Shown: one piece after another, positions 11,814-25,363 of the stretch | How the letters are laid out: each line of letters opens with the position of its first letter | Position numbering within the stretch: the first letter of the stretch is position 1 | Source of the DNA: Stomoxys calcitrans | Taxonomy: Eukaryota > Arthropoda > Insecta > Diptera > Muscidae | NCBI RefSeq assembly: GCF_963082655.1 | Contig: NC_081555.1 | Span: 15,035,262 to 15,099,261, forward strand | Reading direction: 5' to 3' | Length of the DNA stretch: 64,000 nucleotides | Program-made: the position numbers and the translations under genes | The notes under the pieces: model-generated | What the model saw: the letters and a program-made list of their open reading frames with translations, nothing else | What the model was told of the DNA's origin: nothing | Databases searched by the model: none

Positions 11814-12345
11814 TTGAGTTGAGTATGCAGCATTGAAGTTTATGTCATAAAATTAGGTTTAAAACCATTCCGCAGTTCGAAATTCGAAGACGAATCGCAA
11901 TATAGTCTAAATTCCTTAAAATATAACATTTTATTTTTTTCGCATTTTTTTAGCAAAGGGGGTAACCTTACAAAATTTTCAATTTTTGATGCAAAAAAAT
12001 TTTTTGAGTTGAGTATGCAGCATTGAAGTTTATGTCGGGAAATTAGGTTTAGCGCAACTCCCGTGCTGTTTCCTCAAAAAACAAGCTCAAAATCGCATAA
12101 TTGATTTCCCACAAATAGAAAAAAATCTATTCTAGTTCGAAATTACTATAACTTTCACAGATTTTCGAACTCCGAAATTCTGCAAACACCATTGGATTCG
12201 TGACGTAAAGCCCTTTCCGTAGTGGTGCTGGTTGAAACAATACTTCAAAGTTTTCTGTGAAAAAACTCGTACAAATCGATTTATTTTGGGCCTAAAATTT
12301 TCAAGGTCATTTTTATGTTCGAAAACGCTGTAACTGATACATTTT

Positions 12346-12391
12346 TTCGAATTTCGAAAATTTAAAACCATTCCGCAGTTCGAAATTCGAA
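12346..12391. repeat. 13-bp dyad in the satellite monomer (type example)
   Basis: TTCGAATTTCGAA at 12346-12358 is followed after 20 nt by its exact reverse complement TTCGAAATTCGAA at 12379-12391. The pair is present in most monomers. TTCGAA cores also occur at three further places in the unit, so the monomer is unusually rich in this palindrome. Confidence 0.9.
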
Positions 12392-15300
12392 GACGAATCG
12401 CAATATAGTCGAAATTCCTTAAAATTTAACATTTTATTTTTTTCGCATTTTTTTAGCAAAGGGGGTAACCTTACAAAATTTTCAATTTTTGATGCGAAAA
12501 CATTTTTTGAGTTGAGTATGCAGCATTGAAGTTTATGTCGGGAAATTAGGTTTAGCGCAACTCCCGTGCTGTTTCCTCCAAAAACAAGCTCAAAATCGCA
12601 TAATTGATTTCCCACAAATAGAAAAAAAATCTATTTTAGTTCGAAATTACTATAACTTTCATAGATTTTCGAACTCCGAAATTCTGCAAACACCATTGGA
12701 TTCGTGACGTAAAGCCCTTTCCGTAGTGGTGCTGGTTGAAACAATACTTCAAAGTTTTCTGTGAAAAAACTCGTACAAATCGATTTATTTTGGGCCTAAA
12801 ATTTTCAAGGTCATTTTTATGTTCGAAAACGCTGTAACTGATACATTTTTTCGAATTTCGAAAAATTAAAACCATTCCGCAGTTCGAAATTCAAAGACGA
12901 ATCGCAATATAGTCGAAATTCCTTAAAATTTAACATTTTATTTTTTCGCATTTTTTTAGCAAAGGGGGTACCCTACAAAATTTTCAATTTTTGATGCGAA
13001 AAAATTTTTGGAGTTGAGTAAGCAGCATTGAAGTTTATGTCGGGAAATTAGGTTTAGAGCAACTCCCGTGCTGTTTCCTCCAAAAACAAGCTCAAAATCG
13101 CATAATTGATTTCCCACAAATAGAAAAAAAAATCTATTTTAGTTCGAAATTACTATAACTTTCATAGATTTTCGAACTCCGAAATTCTGCAAACACCATT
13201 GGATTCGTGACGTAAAGCCCTTTCCGTAGTGGTGCTGGTTGAAACAATACTTCAAAGTTTTCTGTGAAAAAACTGGTACAAATCGATTTATTTTGGGCCT
13301 AAAATTTTCAAGGTCATTTTTATGTTCGAAAACGCTGTAACTGATACATTTTTTCGAATTTCGAAAATTTAAAACCATTCCGCAGTTCGAAATTCGAAGA
13401 CGAATCGCAATATAGTCGAAATTCCTTAAAATTTAACATTTTATTTTTTTCGCATTTTTTTAGCAAAGGGGGTAACCTTACAAAATTTTCAATTTTTGAT
13501 GCGAAAAAATTTTTTGAGTTGAGTATGCAGCATTGAAGTTTATGTCGGGAAATTAGGTTTAGCGCAACTCCCGTGCTGTTTCTTCCAAAAACAAGCTCAA
13601 AATCGCATAATTGATTTCCCACAAATAGAAAAAAAATCTATTTTAGTTCGGAATTACTATAACTTTCATAGATTTTCGAACTCCGAAATTCTGCAAACAC
13701 CATCGGATTCGTGACGTAAAGCCCTTTCCGTAGTGGTGCTGGTTGAAACAATACTTCAAAGTTTTCTGTGAAAAAACTCGTACGAATCGATTTATTTTGG
13801 GCCTAAAATTTTCAAGGTCATTTTTATGTTCGAAAACGCTGTAACTGATACATTTTTTCGAATTTCGAAAATTTAAAACCATTCCGCAGTTCGAAATTCG
13901 AAGACGAATCGCAATATAGTCTAAATTCCTTAAAATTTATCATTTTATTTTTTTCGCATTTTTTTAGCAAAGGGGGTAACCTTAAAAAATTTTCAATTTT
14001 TGATGCGAAAAAATTTTTTGAGTTGAGTATGCAGCATTGAAGTTTATGTCGAAAAAATAGGTTTAGCTCAACTCCCGTGCTGTTTCCTCCAAAGGCAAGC
14101 TCAAAATCGCATAATTGATTTCCCACAAATAGAAAAAAAATCTATTTTAGTTCGAAATTACTATAACTTTCATAGATTTTCCATTCCGCAGTTCGAAATT
14201 CGAAGACGAATCGCAATATAGTCGAAATTCCTTAAAATTTATCATTTTATTTTTTTCGCATTTTTTTAGCAAAGGGGGTAACCTTAAAAAATTTTCAATT
14301 TTTGATGCGAAAAAATTTTTTGAGTTGAGTATGCAGCATTGAAGTTTATGTCGGGAAATTAGGTTTAGCGCAACTCCCGTGCTGTTTCCTCCAAAAACAA
14401 GCTCAAAATCGCATAATTGATTTCCCGCAAATAGAAAAAAAATCTATTTTAGTTCGAAATTACTATAACTTTCATAGATTTTCGAACTCCGAAATTCTGC
14501 AAACACCATCGGATTCGCGACGTAAAGCCCTTTCCGTAGTGGTGCTGGTTGAAACAATACTTCAAAGTTTTCTGTGAAAAAACTCGTACGAATCGATTTA
14601 TTTTGGGCCTAAAATTTTCAAGGTCATTTTTATGTTCGAAAACGCTGTAACTGATACATTTTTTCGAATTTCAAAAATTTAAAACCATTCCGCAGTTCGA
14701 AATTCGAAGACGAATCGCAATATAGTCGAAATTCCTTAAAATTTAACATTTTATTTTTTTCGCATTTTTTTAGCAAAGGGGGTAACCTTACAAAATTTTC
14801 AATTTTTGATGCGAAAAAATTTTTTGAGTTGAGTATGCAGCATTGAAGTTTATGTCGAAAATATAGGTTTAGCGCAACTCCCGTGCTGTTTCCTCCAAAA
14901 ACAAGCTCAAAATCGCATAATTGATTTCCCACAAATAGAAAAAAAATCTATTTTAGTTCGAAATTACTATAACTTTCATAGATTTTCGAACTCCGAAATT
15001 CTGCAAACACCATCGGATTCGTGACGTAAAGCCCTTTCCGTAGTGGTGCTGGTTGAAACAATACTTCAAAGTTTTCTGTGAAAAAACTCGTACAAATCGA
15101 TTTATTTTGGGCCTACAATTTTCAAGGTCATTTTTATGTTCGAAAACGCTGTAACTGATACATTTTTTCGAATTTCGAAAATTTAAAACCATTCCGCAGT
15201 TCGAAATTCGAAGACGAATCGCAATATAGTCGAAATTCCTTAAAATTTAACATTTTAATTTTTTCGCATTTTTTTAGCAAAGGGGGTAACCTTACAAAAT

Positions 15301-18300
15301 TTTCAATTTTTGATGCGAAAACATTTTTTGAGTTGAGTATGCAGCATTGAAGTTTATGTCGAAAAATAGGTTTAGAGCAACTCCCGTGCTGTTTCCTCCA
15401 AAAATAAGCTCAAAATCGCATAATTGATTTCCCACAAATAGAAAAAAAATCTATTTTAGTTCGAAATTACTATAACTTTCATAGATTTTCGAACTCCGAA
15501 ATTCTGCAAACACCATCGGATTCGCGACGTAAAGCCCTTTCCGTAGTGGTGCAGGTTGAAACAATACTTCAAAGTTTTCTGTGAAAAAACTCGTACGAAT
15601 CGATTTATTTTGGGCCTAAAATTTTCAAGGTCATTTTTATGTTCGAAAACGCTGTAACTGATACATTTTTTCGAATTTCGAAAATTTAAAACTATTCCGC
15701 AGTTCGAAATTCGAAGACGAATCGCAATATAGTCTAAATTCCTTAAAATTTAACATTTTATTTTTTTCGCATTTTTTTAGCAAAGGGGGTAACCTTACAA
15801 AATTTTCAATTTTTGATGCGAAAAAATTTTTTGAGTTGAGTATGCAGCATTGAAGTTTATGTCGGGAAATTAGGTTTAGCGCCACTCCCGTGCTGTTTCC
15901 TCCAAAAACAAGCTCAAAATCGCATAATTGATTTCCCACAAATAGAAAAAAAAAATCTATTTTAGTTCGAAATTACTATAACTTTCATAGATTTTCGAAC
16001 TCCGAAATTCTGCAAACACCATCGGATTCGTGACGTAAAGCCCTTTCCGTAGTGGTGCTGGTTGAAACAATACTTCAAAGTTTTCTGTGAAAAAACTCGT
16101 ACAAATCGATTTATTTTGGGCCTACAATTTTCAAGGTCATTTTTATGTTCGAAAACGCTGTAACTGATACATTTTTTCGAATTTCGAAAATTTAAAACCA
16201 TTCCGCAGTTCGAAATTCGAAGACGAATCGCAATATAGTCGAAATTCCTTAAAATTTAACATATTAATTTTTTCGCATTTTTTTAGCAAAGGGGGTAACC
16301 TTACAAAATTTTCAATTTTTGATGCGAAAACATTTTTTGAGTTGAGTATGCAGCATTGAAGTTTATGTCGAAAAATAGGTTTAGAGCAACTCCCGTGCTG
16401 TTTCCTCCAAAAATAAGCTCAAAATCGCTTACAAAATTTTCAATTTTTGATGCGAAAAAATTTTTTGAGTTGAGTATGCAGCATTGAAGTTTATGTCGGG
16501 AAATTAGGTTTAGCGCAACTCCCGTGCTGTTTCCTCCAAAAACAAGCTCAAAATCGCATAATTGATTTCCCACAAATAGAAAAAAAAAATCTATTTTGGT
16601 TCGAAATTACTATAACTTTCATAGATTTTCGAACTCCGAAATTCTGCAAACACCATTGGATTCGTGACGTAAAGCCCTTTCCGTAGTGGTGCTGGTTGAA
16701 ACAATACTTCAAAGTTTTCTGTGAAAAAACTCGTACAAATCGATTTATTTTGGGCCTAAAATTTTCAAGGTCATTTTTATAATCGAAAACGCTATAACTG
16801 ATACATTTTTTCGAATTTCGAAAATTTAAAACCATTTCGCAGTTCGAAATTCGAAGACGAATCGCAATATAGTCTAAATTCCTTAAAATTTAACATTTTA
16901 TTTTTTTCGCATTTTTTTAGCAAAAGGGGTAACCTTACAAAATTTTCAATTTTTGATGCGAAAAAATTTTTTGAGTTGAGTATGCAGCATTGAAGTTTAT
17001 GTCGGGAAATTAGGTTTAGCGCAACTCCCGTGCAGTTTCCTCAAAAAACAAGCTCAAAATCGCATAATTGATTTCCCACAAATAGAAAAAAAAAATCTAT
17101 TTTAGTTCGAAATTACTATAACTTTCATAGATTTTCGAACTCCGAAATTCTGCAAAAACCATTGGATTCGTGACGTAAAGCCCTTTCCGTAGTGGTGCTG
17201 GTTGAAACAATACTTCAAAGTTTTCTGTGAAAAAACTCGTACAAATCGATTTATTTTGGGCCTAAAATTTTCAAGGTCATTTTTATGTTCGAAAACGCTG
17301 TAACTGATACATTTTTTCGAATTTCGAAAATTTAAAACCATTCCGCAGTTCGAAATTCGAAGACGAATCGCAATATAGTCTAAATTCCTTAAAATTTAAC
17401 ATTTTATTTTTTTCGCATTTTTTTAGCCAAGGGTAAGTAACCTTACAAAATTTTCAATTTTTGATGCGAAAACATTTTTTGAGTTGAGTATGCAGCATTG
17501 AAGTTTATGTCGAAAAATAGGTTTAGAGCAACTCCCGTGCTGTTTCCTCCAAAAATAAGCTCAAAATCGCATAATTGATTTCCCACAAATAGAAAAAAAA
17601 TCTATTTTAGTTCGAAATTACTATAACTTTCGTAGATTTTCGAACTCCGAAATTCTGCAAACACCATTGGATTCGTGACGTAAAGCCCTTTCGTAGTGGT
17701 GCTGGTTGAAACAATACTTCAAAGTTTTCTGTGAAAAAACTCGTACAAATCGATTTATTTTGGGCCTACAATTTTCAAGGTCATTTTTATGTTCGAAAAC
17801 GCTGTAACTGATACATTTTTTCGAATTTCGAAAATTTAAAACCATTCCGCAGTTCAAAATTCGAAGACGAATCGCAATATAGTCGAAATTCCTTAAAATT
17901 TAACATTTTAATTTTTTCGCATTTTTTTAGCAAAGGGGGTAACCTTACAAAATTTTCAATTTTTGATGCGAAAACATTTTTTGAGTTGAGTATGCAGCAT
18001 TGAAGTTTATGTCGAAAAAATAGGTTTAGCGCAACTCCCGTGCTGTTTCCTCCAAAAACAAGCTCAAAATCGCATAATTGATTTCCCACAAATAGAAAAA
18101 AAATCTATTTTAGTTCGAAATTACTATAACTTTCATAGATTTTCGAACTCCGAAATTCTGCAAACACCATTGGATTCGTGACGTAAAGCCCTTTCCGTAG
18201 TGGTGCTGGTTGAAACAATACTTCAAAGTTTTCTGTGAAAAAACTCGTACAAATCGATTTATTTTGGGCCTATAATTTTCAAGGTCATTTTTATGTTCGA

Positions 18301-20405
18301 AAACGCTGTAACTGATACATTTTTTCGAATTTCGAAAATTTAAAACCATTCCGCAGTTCGAAATTCGAAGACGAATCGCAATATAGTCTAAATTCCTTAA
18401 AATTTAACATTTTATTTTTTTCGCATTTTTTTTTGCAAAGGGGGTAACCTTACAAAATTTTCAATTTTTGATGCGAAAAATTTTTTTGAGTTGAGTATGC
18501 AGCATTGAAGTTTATGTCGAAAAAATAGGTTTAGCGCAACTCCCGTGCTGTTTCCTCCAAAAACAAGCTCAAAATCGCATAATTGATTTCCCACAAATAG
18601 AAAAAAAATCTATTTTAGTTCGAAATTACTATTACTTTCATAGATTTTCGAACTCCGAAATTCTGCAAACACCATTGGATTCGTGACGTAAAGCCCTTTC
18701 CGTAGTGGTGCTGATTGAAACAATACTTCAAAGTTTTCTGTGAAAAAACTCGTACAAATCGATTTATTTTGGGCCTATAATTTTCAAGGTCATTTTTATG
18801 TTCGAAAACGCTGTAACTGATACATTTTTTCGAATTTCGAAAATTTAAAACCATTCCGCAGTTCGAAATTCGAAGACGAATCGCAATATAGTCTAAATTC
18901 CTTAAAATTTAACATTTTATTTTTTTCGCATTTTTTTAGCAAAGGGGGTAACCTTACAAAATTTTCAATTTTTGATGCGAAAAAATTTTTTGAGTTGAGT
19001 ATGCAGCATTGAAGTTTATGTCGGGAAATTAGGTTTAGCGCCACTCCCGTTCTGTTTCCTCCAAAAACAAGCTCAAAATCGCATAATTGATTTCCCACAA
19101 ATAGAAAAAAAATCTATTTTAGTTCGAAATTACTATAACTTTCATAGATTTTCGAACTCCGAAATTCTGCAAACACCATTGGATTCGTGACGTAAAGCCC
19201 TTTCCGTAGTGGTGCTGGTTGAAACAATACTTCAAAGTTTTCTGTGAAAAAACTCGTACAAATCGATTTATTTTGGGCCTATAATTTTCAAGGTCATTTT
19301 TATGTTCGAAAACGCTGTAACTGATACATTTTTTCGAATTTCGAAAATTTAAAACCATTCCGCAGTTCGAAATTCGAAGACGAATCGCAATATAGTCTAA
19401 ATTCCTTAAAATTTAACATTTTATTTTTTTCGCATTTTTTTAGCAAAGGGGGTAACCTTACAAAATTTTCAATTTTTGATGCGAAAAAATTTTTTGAGTT
19501 GAGTATGCAGCATTGAAGTTTATGTCGAAAAAATAGGTTTAGCGCAACTCCCGTGCTGTTTCTTCCAAAAACAAGCTCAAAATCGCATAATTGATTTCCC
19601 ACAAATAGAAAAAAAATCTATTTTAGTTCGAAATTACTATAACTTTCATAGATTTTCGAACTCCGAAATTCTGCAAACACCATCGGATTCGTGACGTAAG
19701 GCCCTTTCCGTAGTGGTGCTGGTTGAAACAATACTTCAAAGTTTTCTGTGAAAAAACTCGTACAAATCGATTTATTTTGGGCCTAAAATTTTCAAGGTCA
19801 TTTTTATGTTCGAAAACGCTGTAACTGATACATTTTTTCGAATTTCGAAAATTTAAAACCATTCCGCAGTTCGAAATTCGAAGACGAATCGCAATATAGT
19901 CTAAATTCCTTAAAATTTAACATTTTATTTTTTCGCATTTTTTTAGCAAAGGTTTACAAAATTTTCAATTTTTGATGCGAAAAAATTTTTTGAGTTGAGT
20001 ATGCAGCATTGAAGTTTATGTCGAAAAAATAGGTTTAGCGCAACTCCCGTGCTGTTTCCTCCAAAAACAAGCTCAAAATCGCATAATTGATTTCCCATTA
20101 ATAGAAAAAAAAATCTATTCTAGTTCGAAATTACTATAACTTTCATAGATTTTCGAACTCCGAAATTCTGCAATCACCATCGGATTCGCGACATAAAGCC
20201 CTTTCCGTAGTGGTGCAGGTGGAAACAATACTTCAAAGTTTTCTGTGAAAAAACTCGTACGAATCGATTTATTTTGGGCCTAAAATTTTCAAGGTCATTT
20301 TTATGTTCGAAAACGCTGTAACTGATACATTTTTTCGAATTTCGAAAATTTAAAACCATTCCGCAGTTCGAAATTCGAAGACAAATCCCAATATAGTCTA
20401 AATTC

Positions 20406-22884
20406 GTTAAAATTTAACATTTTATTTTTTTCGCATTTTTTTAGCAAAGGGGGTAACCTTACAAAATTTTCAATTTTTGATGCGAAAAAATTTTTTGAGT
20501 TGAGTATGCAGCATTGAAGTTTATGTCGAAAAATAGGTTTAGAGCAACTCCCGTGCTGTTTCCTCCAAAAACAAGCTCAAAATCGCATAATTGATTTCCC
20601 ACAAATAGAAAAAAATCTATTTTAGTTCGAAATTACTATAACTTTCATAGATTTTCGAACTCCGAAATTCTGCAAACACCATTGGATTCGTGACGTAAAG
20701 CCCTTTCCGTAGTGGTGCTGGTTGAAACAATACTTCAAAGTTTTCTGTGAAAAAACTCGTACAAATCGATTTATTTTGGGCCTATAATTTTCAAGGTCAT
20801 TTTTATGTTCGAAAACGCTGTAACTGATACATTTTTTCGAATTTCGAAAATTTAAAACCATTCCGCAGTTCGAAATTCGAAGACGAATCGCAATATAGTC
20901 TAAATTCCTTAAAATTTAACATTTTATTTTTTTCGCATTTTTTTAGCAAAGGGGGTAACCTTACAAAATTTTCAATTTTTGATGCGAAAAAATTTTTTGA
21001 GTTGAGTATGCAGCATTGAAGTTTATGTCGAAAAAATAGGTTTAGCGCAACTCCCGTGCTGTTTCCTCCAAAAACAAGCTCAAAATCGCATAATTGATTT
21101 CCCACAAATAGAAAAAAATCTATTTTAGTTCGAAATTACTATAACTTTCATAGATTTTCGAACTCCGAAATTCTGCAAACACCATTGGATTCGTGACGTA
21201 AAGCCCTTTCGTAGTGGTGCTGGTTGAAACAATACTTCAAAGTTTTCTGTGAAAAAACTCGTACAAATCGATTTATTTTGGGCCTATAATTTTCAAGGTC
21301 ATTTTTATGTTCGAAAACGCTGTAACTGATACATTTTTTCGAATTTCGAAAATTTAAAACCATTCCGCAGTTCGAAATTCGAAGACGAATCGCAATATAG
21401 TCTAAATTCTTTAAAATTTAACATTTTATTTTTTTCGCATTTTTTTAGCAAAAAATTTACAAAATTTTAAATTTTTGATGCGAAAAAATTGTTTGAGTTG
21501 AGTATGCAGCATTGAAGTTTATGTCGAAAAAATAGGTTTAGCGCAACTCCCGTGCTGTTTCCTCCAAAAACAAGCTCAAAATCGCATAATTGATTTCCCA
21601 CAAATAGAAAAAAATCTATTTTAGTTCGAAATTACTATAACTTTCATAGATTTTCGAACTCCGAAATTCTGCAAACACCATTGGATTCGTGACGTAAAGC
21701 CCTTTCCGTAGTGGTGCTGGTTGCAACAATACTTCAAAGTTTTCTGTGAAAAAACTCGTACAAATCGATTTATTTTGGGCCTATAATTTTCAAGGTCATT
21801 TTTATGTTCGAAAACGCTGTAACTGATACATTTTTTCGAATTTCGAAAATTTAAAACCATTCCGCAGTTCGAAATTCGAAGACGAATCGCAATATAGTCT
21901 AAATTGCTTAAAATTTTACATTTTATTTTTTCGCATTTTTTTTAGCAAAGGGGGTAACCTTACAAAATTTTCAATTTTTGATGCGAAAAAATTGTTTGAG
22001 TTGAGTATGCAGCATTGAAGTTTATGTCGAAAAAATAGGTTTAGCGCAACTCCCGTGCTGTTTCCACCAAAAACAAGCTCAAAATCGCATAATTGATTTC
22101 CCATTAATAGAAAAAAAAAATCTATTCTAGTTCGAAATTACTATAACTTTCATAGATTTTCGAACTCCGAAATTCTGCAATCACCATCGGATTCGCGACA
22201 TAAAGCCCTTTCCGTAGTGGTGCAGGTTGAAACAATACTTCAAAGTTTTCTGTGAAAAAACTCGTACGAATCGATTTATTTTGGGCCTAAAATTTTCAAG
22301 GTCATTTTTATGTTCGAAAACGCTGTAACTGATACATTTTTTCGAATTTCGAAAATTTAAAACCATTCCGCAGTTCGAAATTCGAAGACAAATCCCAATA
22401 TAGTCTAAATTCGTTAAAATTTAACATTTTATTTTTTTCGCATTTTTTTAGCAAAGGGGGTAACCTTACAAAATTTTCAATTTTTGATGCGAAAAAATTT
22501 TTTGAGTTGAGTATGCAGCATTGAAGTTTATGTCGAAAAAATAGGTTTAGCTCAACTCCCGTGCTGTTTCCTCCAAAAACAAGCTCAAAATCGCATAATT
22601 CGTTCGAAATTACTATAACTTTCATAGATTTTCGAACTCCGAAATTCTGCAAACACCATTGGATTCGTGACGTAAAGCCCTTTCCGTAGTGGTGCTGGTT
22701 GAAACAATACTTCAAAGTTTTCTGTGAAAAAACTCGTACAAATCGATTTATTTTGGGCCTATAATTTTCAAGGTCATTTTTATGTTCGAAAACGCTGTAA
22801 CTGATACATTTTTTCGAATTTCGAAAATTTAAAACCATTCCGCAGTTCGAAATTCGAAGACGAATCGCAATATAGTCTAAATTC
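20406..22884. repeat. Satellite higher-order repeat, copy 1 (2,479 bp)
   Basis: First copy of a five-monomer higher-order unit. Distinctive variants inside it all recur exactly 2,479 bp downstream: the lost C in CCCTTTCGTAG near 21207, TTGCAACAAT near 21722, the ATTGTTTGAG variant near 21488, AATCACCATCGGATTCGCGACA near 22174, and the short deletion at 22600. The left boundary is set where 20380-20405 stops matching 22859-22884. Confidence 0.92.
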
Positions 22885-25363
22885 CTTAAAATTTAACATT
22901 TTATTTTTTTCGCATTTTTTTAGCAAAGGGGGTAACCTTACAAAATTTTCAATTTTTGATGCGAAAAAATTTTTTGAGTTGAGTATGCAGCATTGAAGTT
23001 TATGTCGAAAAATAGGTTTAGAGCAACTCCCGTGCTGTTTCCTCCAAAAACAAGCTCAAAATCGCATAATTGATTTCCCACAAATAGAAAAAAATCTATT
23101 TTAGTTCGAAATTACTATAACTTTCATAGATTTTCGAACTCCGAAATTCTGCAAACACCATTGGATTCGTGACGTAAAGCCCTTTCCGTAGTGGTGCTGG
23201 TTGAAACAATACTTCAAAGTTTTCTGTGAAAAAACTCGTACAAATCGATTTATTTTGGGCCTATAATTTTCAAGGTCATTTTTATGTTCGAAAACGCTGT
23301 AACTGATACATTTTTTCGAATTTCGAAAATTAAAAACCATTCCGCAGTTCGAAATTCGAAGACGAATCGCAATATAGTCTAAATTCCTTAAAATTTAACA
23401 TTTTATTTTTTTCGCATTTTTTTAGCAAAGGGGGTAACCTTACAAAATTTTCAATTTTTGATGCGAAAAAATTTTTTGAGTTGAGTATGCAGCATTGAAG
23501 TTTATGTCGAAAAAATAGGTTTAGCGCAATTCCCGTGCTGTTTCCTCCAAAAACAAGCTCAAAATCGCATAATTGATTTCCCACAAATAGAAAAAAATCT
23601 ATTTTAGTTCGAAATTACTATAACTTTCATAGATTTTCGAACTCCGAAATTCTGCAAACACCATTGGATTCGTGACGTAAAGCCCTTTCGTAGTGGTGCT
23701 GGTTGAAACAATACTTCAAAGTTTTCTGTGAAAAAACTCGTACAAATCGATTTATTTTGGGCCTATAATTTTCAAGGTCATTTTTATGTTCGAAAACGCT
23801 GTAACTGATACATTTTTTCGAATTTCGAAAATTTAAAACCATTCCGCAGTTCGAAATTCGAAGACGAATCGCAATATAGTCTAAATTCTTTAAAATTTAA
23901 CATTTTATTTTTTTCGCATTTTTTTAGCAAAAAATTTACAAAATTTTAAATTTTTGATGCGAAAAAATTGTTTGAGTTGAGTATGCAGCATTGAAGTTTA
24001 TGTCGAAAAAATAGGTTTAGCGCAACTCCCGTGCTGTTTCCTCCAAAAACAAGCTCAAAATCGCATAATTGATTTCCCACAAATAGAAAAAAATCTATTT
24101 TAGTTCGAAATTACTATAACTATCATAGATTTTCGAACTCCGAAATTCTGCAAACACCATTGGATTCGTGACGTAAAGCCCTTTCCGTAGTGGTGCTGGT
24201 TGCAACAATACTTCAAAGTTTTCTGTGAAAAAACTCGTACAAATCGATTTATTTTGGGCCTATAATTTTCAAGGTCATTTTTATGTTCGAAAACGCTGTA
24301 ACTGATACATTTTTTCGAATTTCGAAAATTTAAAACCATTCCGCAGTTCGAAATTCGAAGACGAATCGCAATATAGTCTAAATTGCTTAAAATTTTACAT
24401 TTTATTTTTTCGCATTTTTTTTAGCAAAGGGGGTAACCTTACAAAATTTTCAATTTTTGATGCGAAAAAATTGTTTGAGTTGAGTATGCAGCATTGAAGT
24501 TTATGTCGAAAAAATAGGTTTAGCGCAACTCCCGTGCTGTTTCCACCAAAAACAAGCTCAAAATCGCATAATTGATTTCCCATTAATAGAAAAAAAAAAT
24601 CTATTCTAGTTCGAAATTACTATAACTTTCATAGATTTTCGAACTCCGAAATTCTGCAATCACCATCGGATTCGCGACATAAAGCCCTTTCCGTAGTGGT
24701 GCAGGTTGAAACAATACTTCAAAGTTTTCTGTGAAAAAACTCGTACGAATCGATTTATTTTGGGCCTAAAATTTTCAAGGTCATTTTTATGTTCGAAAAC
24801 GCTGTAACTGATACATTTTTTCGAATTTCGAAAATTTAAAACCATTCCGCAGTTCGAAATTCGAAGACAAATCCCAATATAGTCTAAATTCGTTAAAATT
24901 TAACATTTTATTTTTTTCGCATTTTTTTAGCAAAGGGGGTAACCTTACAAAATTTTCAATTTTTGATGCGAAAAAATTTTTTGAGTTGAGTATGCAGCAT
25001 TGAAGTTTATGTCGAAAAAATAGGTTTAGCTCAACTCCCGTGCTGTTTCCTCCAAAAACAAGCTCAAAATCGCATAATTCGTTCGAAATTACTATAACTT
25101 TCATAGATTTTCGAACTCCGAAATTCTGCAAACACCATTGGATTCGTGACGTAAAGCCCTTTCCGTAGTGGTGCTGGTTGAAACAATACTTCAAAGTTTT
25201 CTGTGAAAAAACTCGTACAAATCGATTTATTTTGGGCCTATAATTTTCAAGGTCATTTTTATGTTCGAAAACGCTGTAACTGATACATTTTTTCGAATTT
25301 CGAAAATTTAAAACCATTCCGCAGTTCGAAATTCGAAGACGAATCGCAATATAGTCTAAATTC
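22885..25363. repeat. Satellite higher-order repeat, copy 2 (2,479 bp)
   Basis: Second copy. The same succession of variant monomers as copy 1 appears at a constant offset of 2,479 bp, including the fused 176-codon frame (22308 and 24787). Differences I could find by eye are few: a C/T near 23528, a T/A near 24122, and a T/A in the AAAATT(T/A)AAAA segment near 23330. This implies a recent duplication. Confidence 0.92.
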
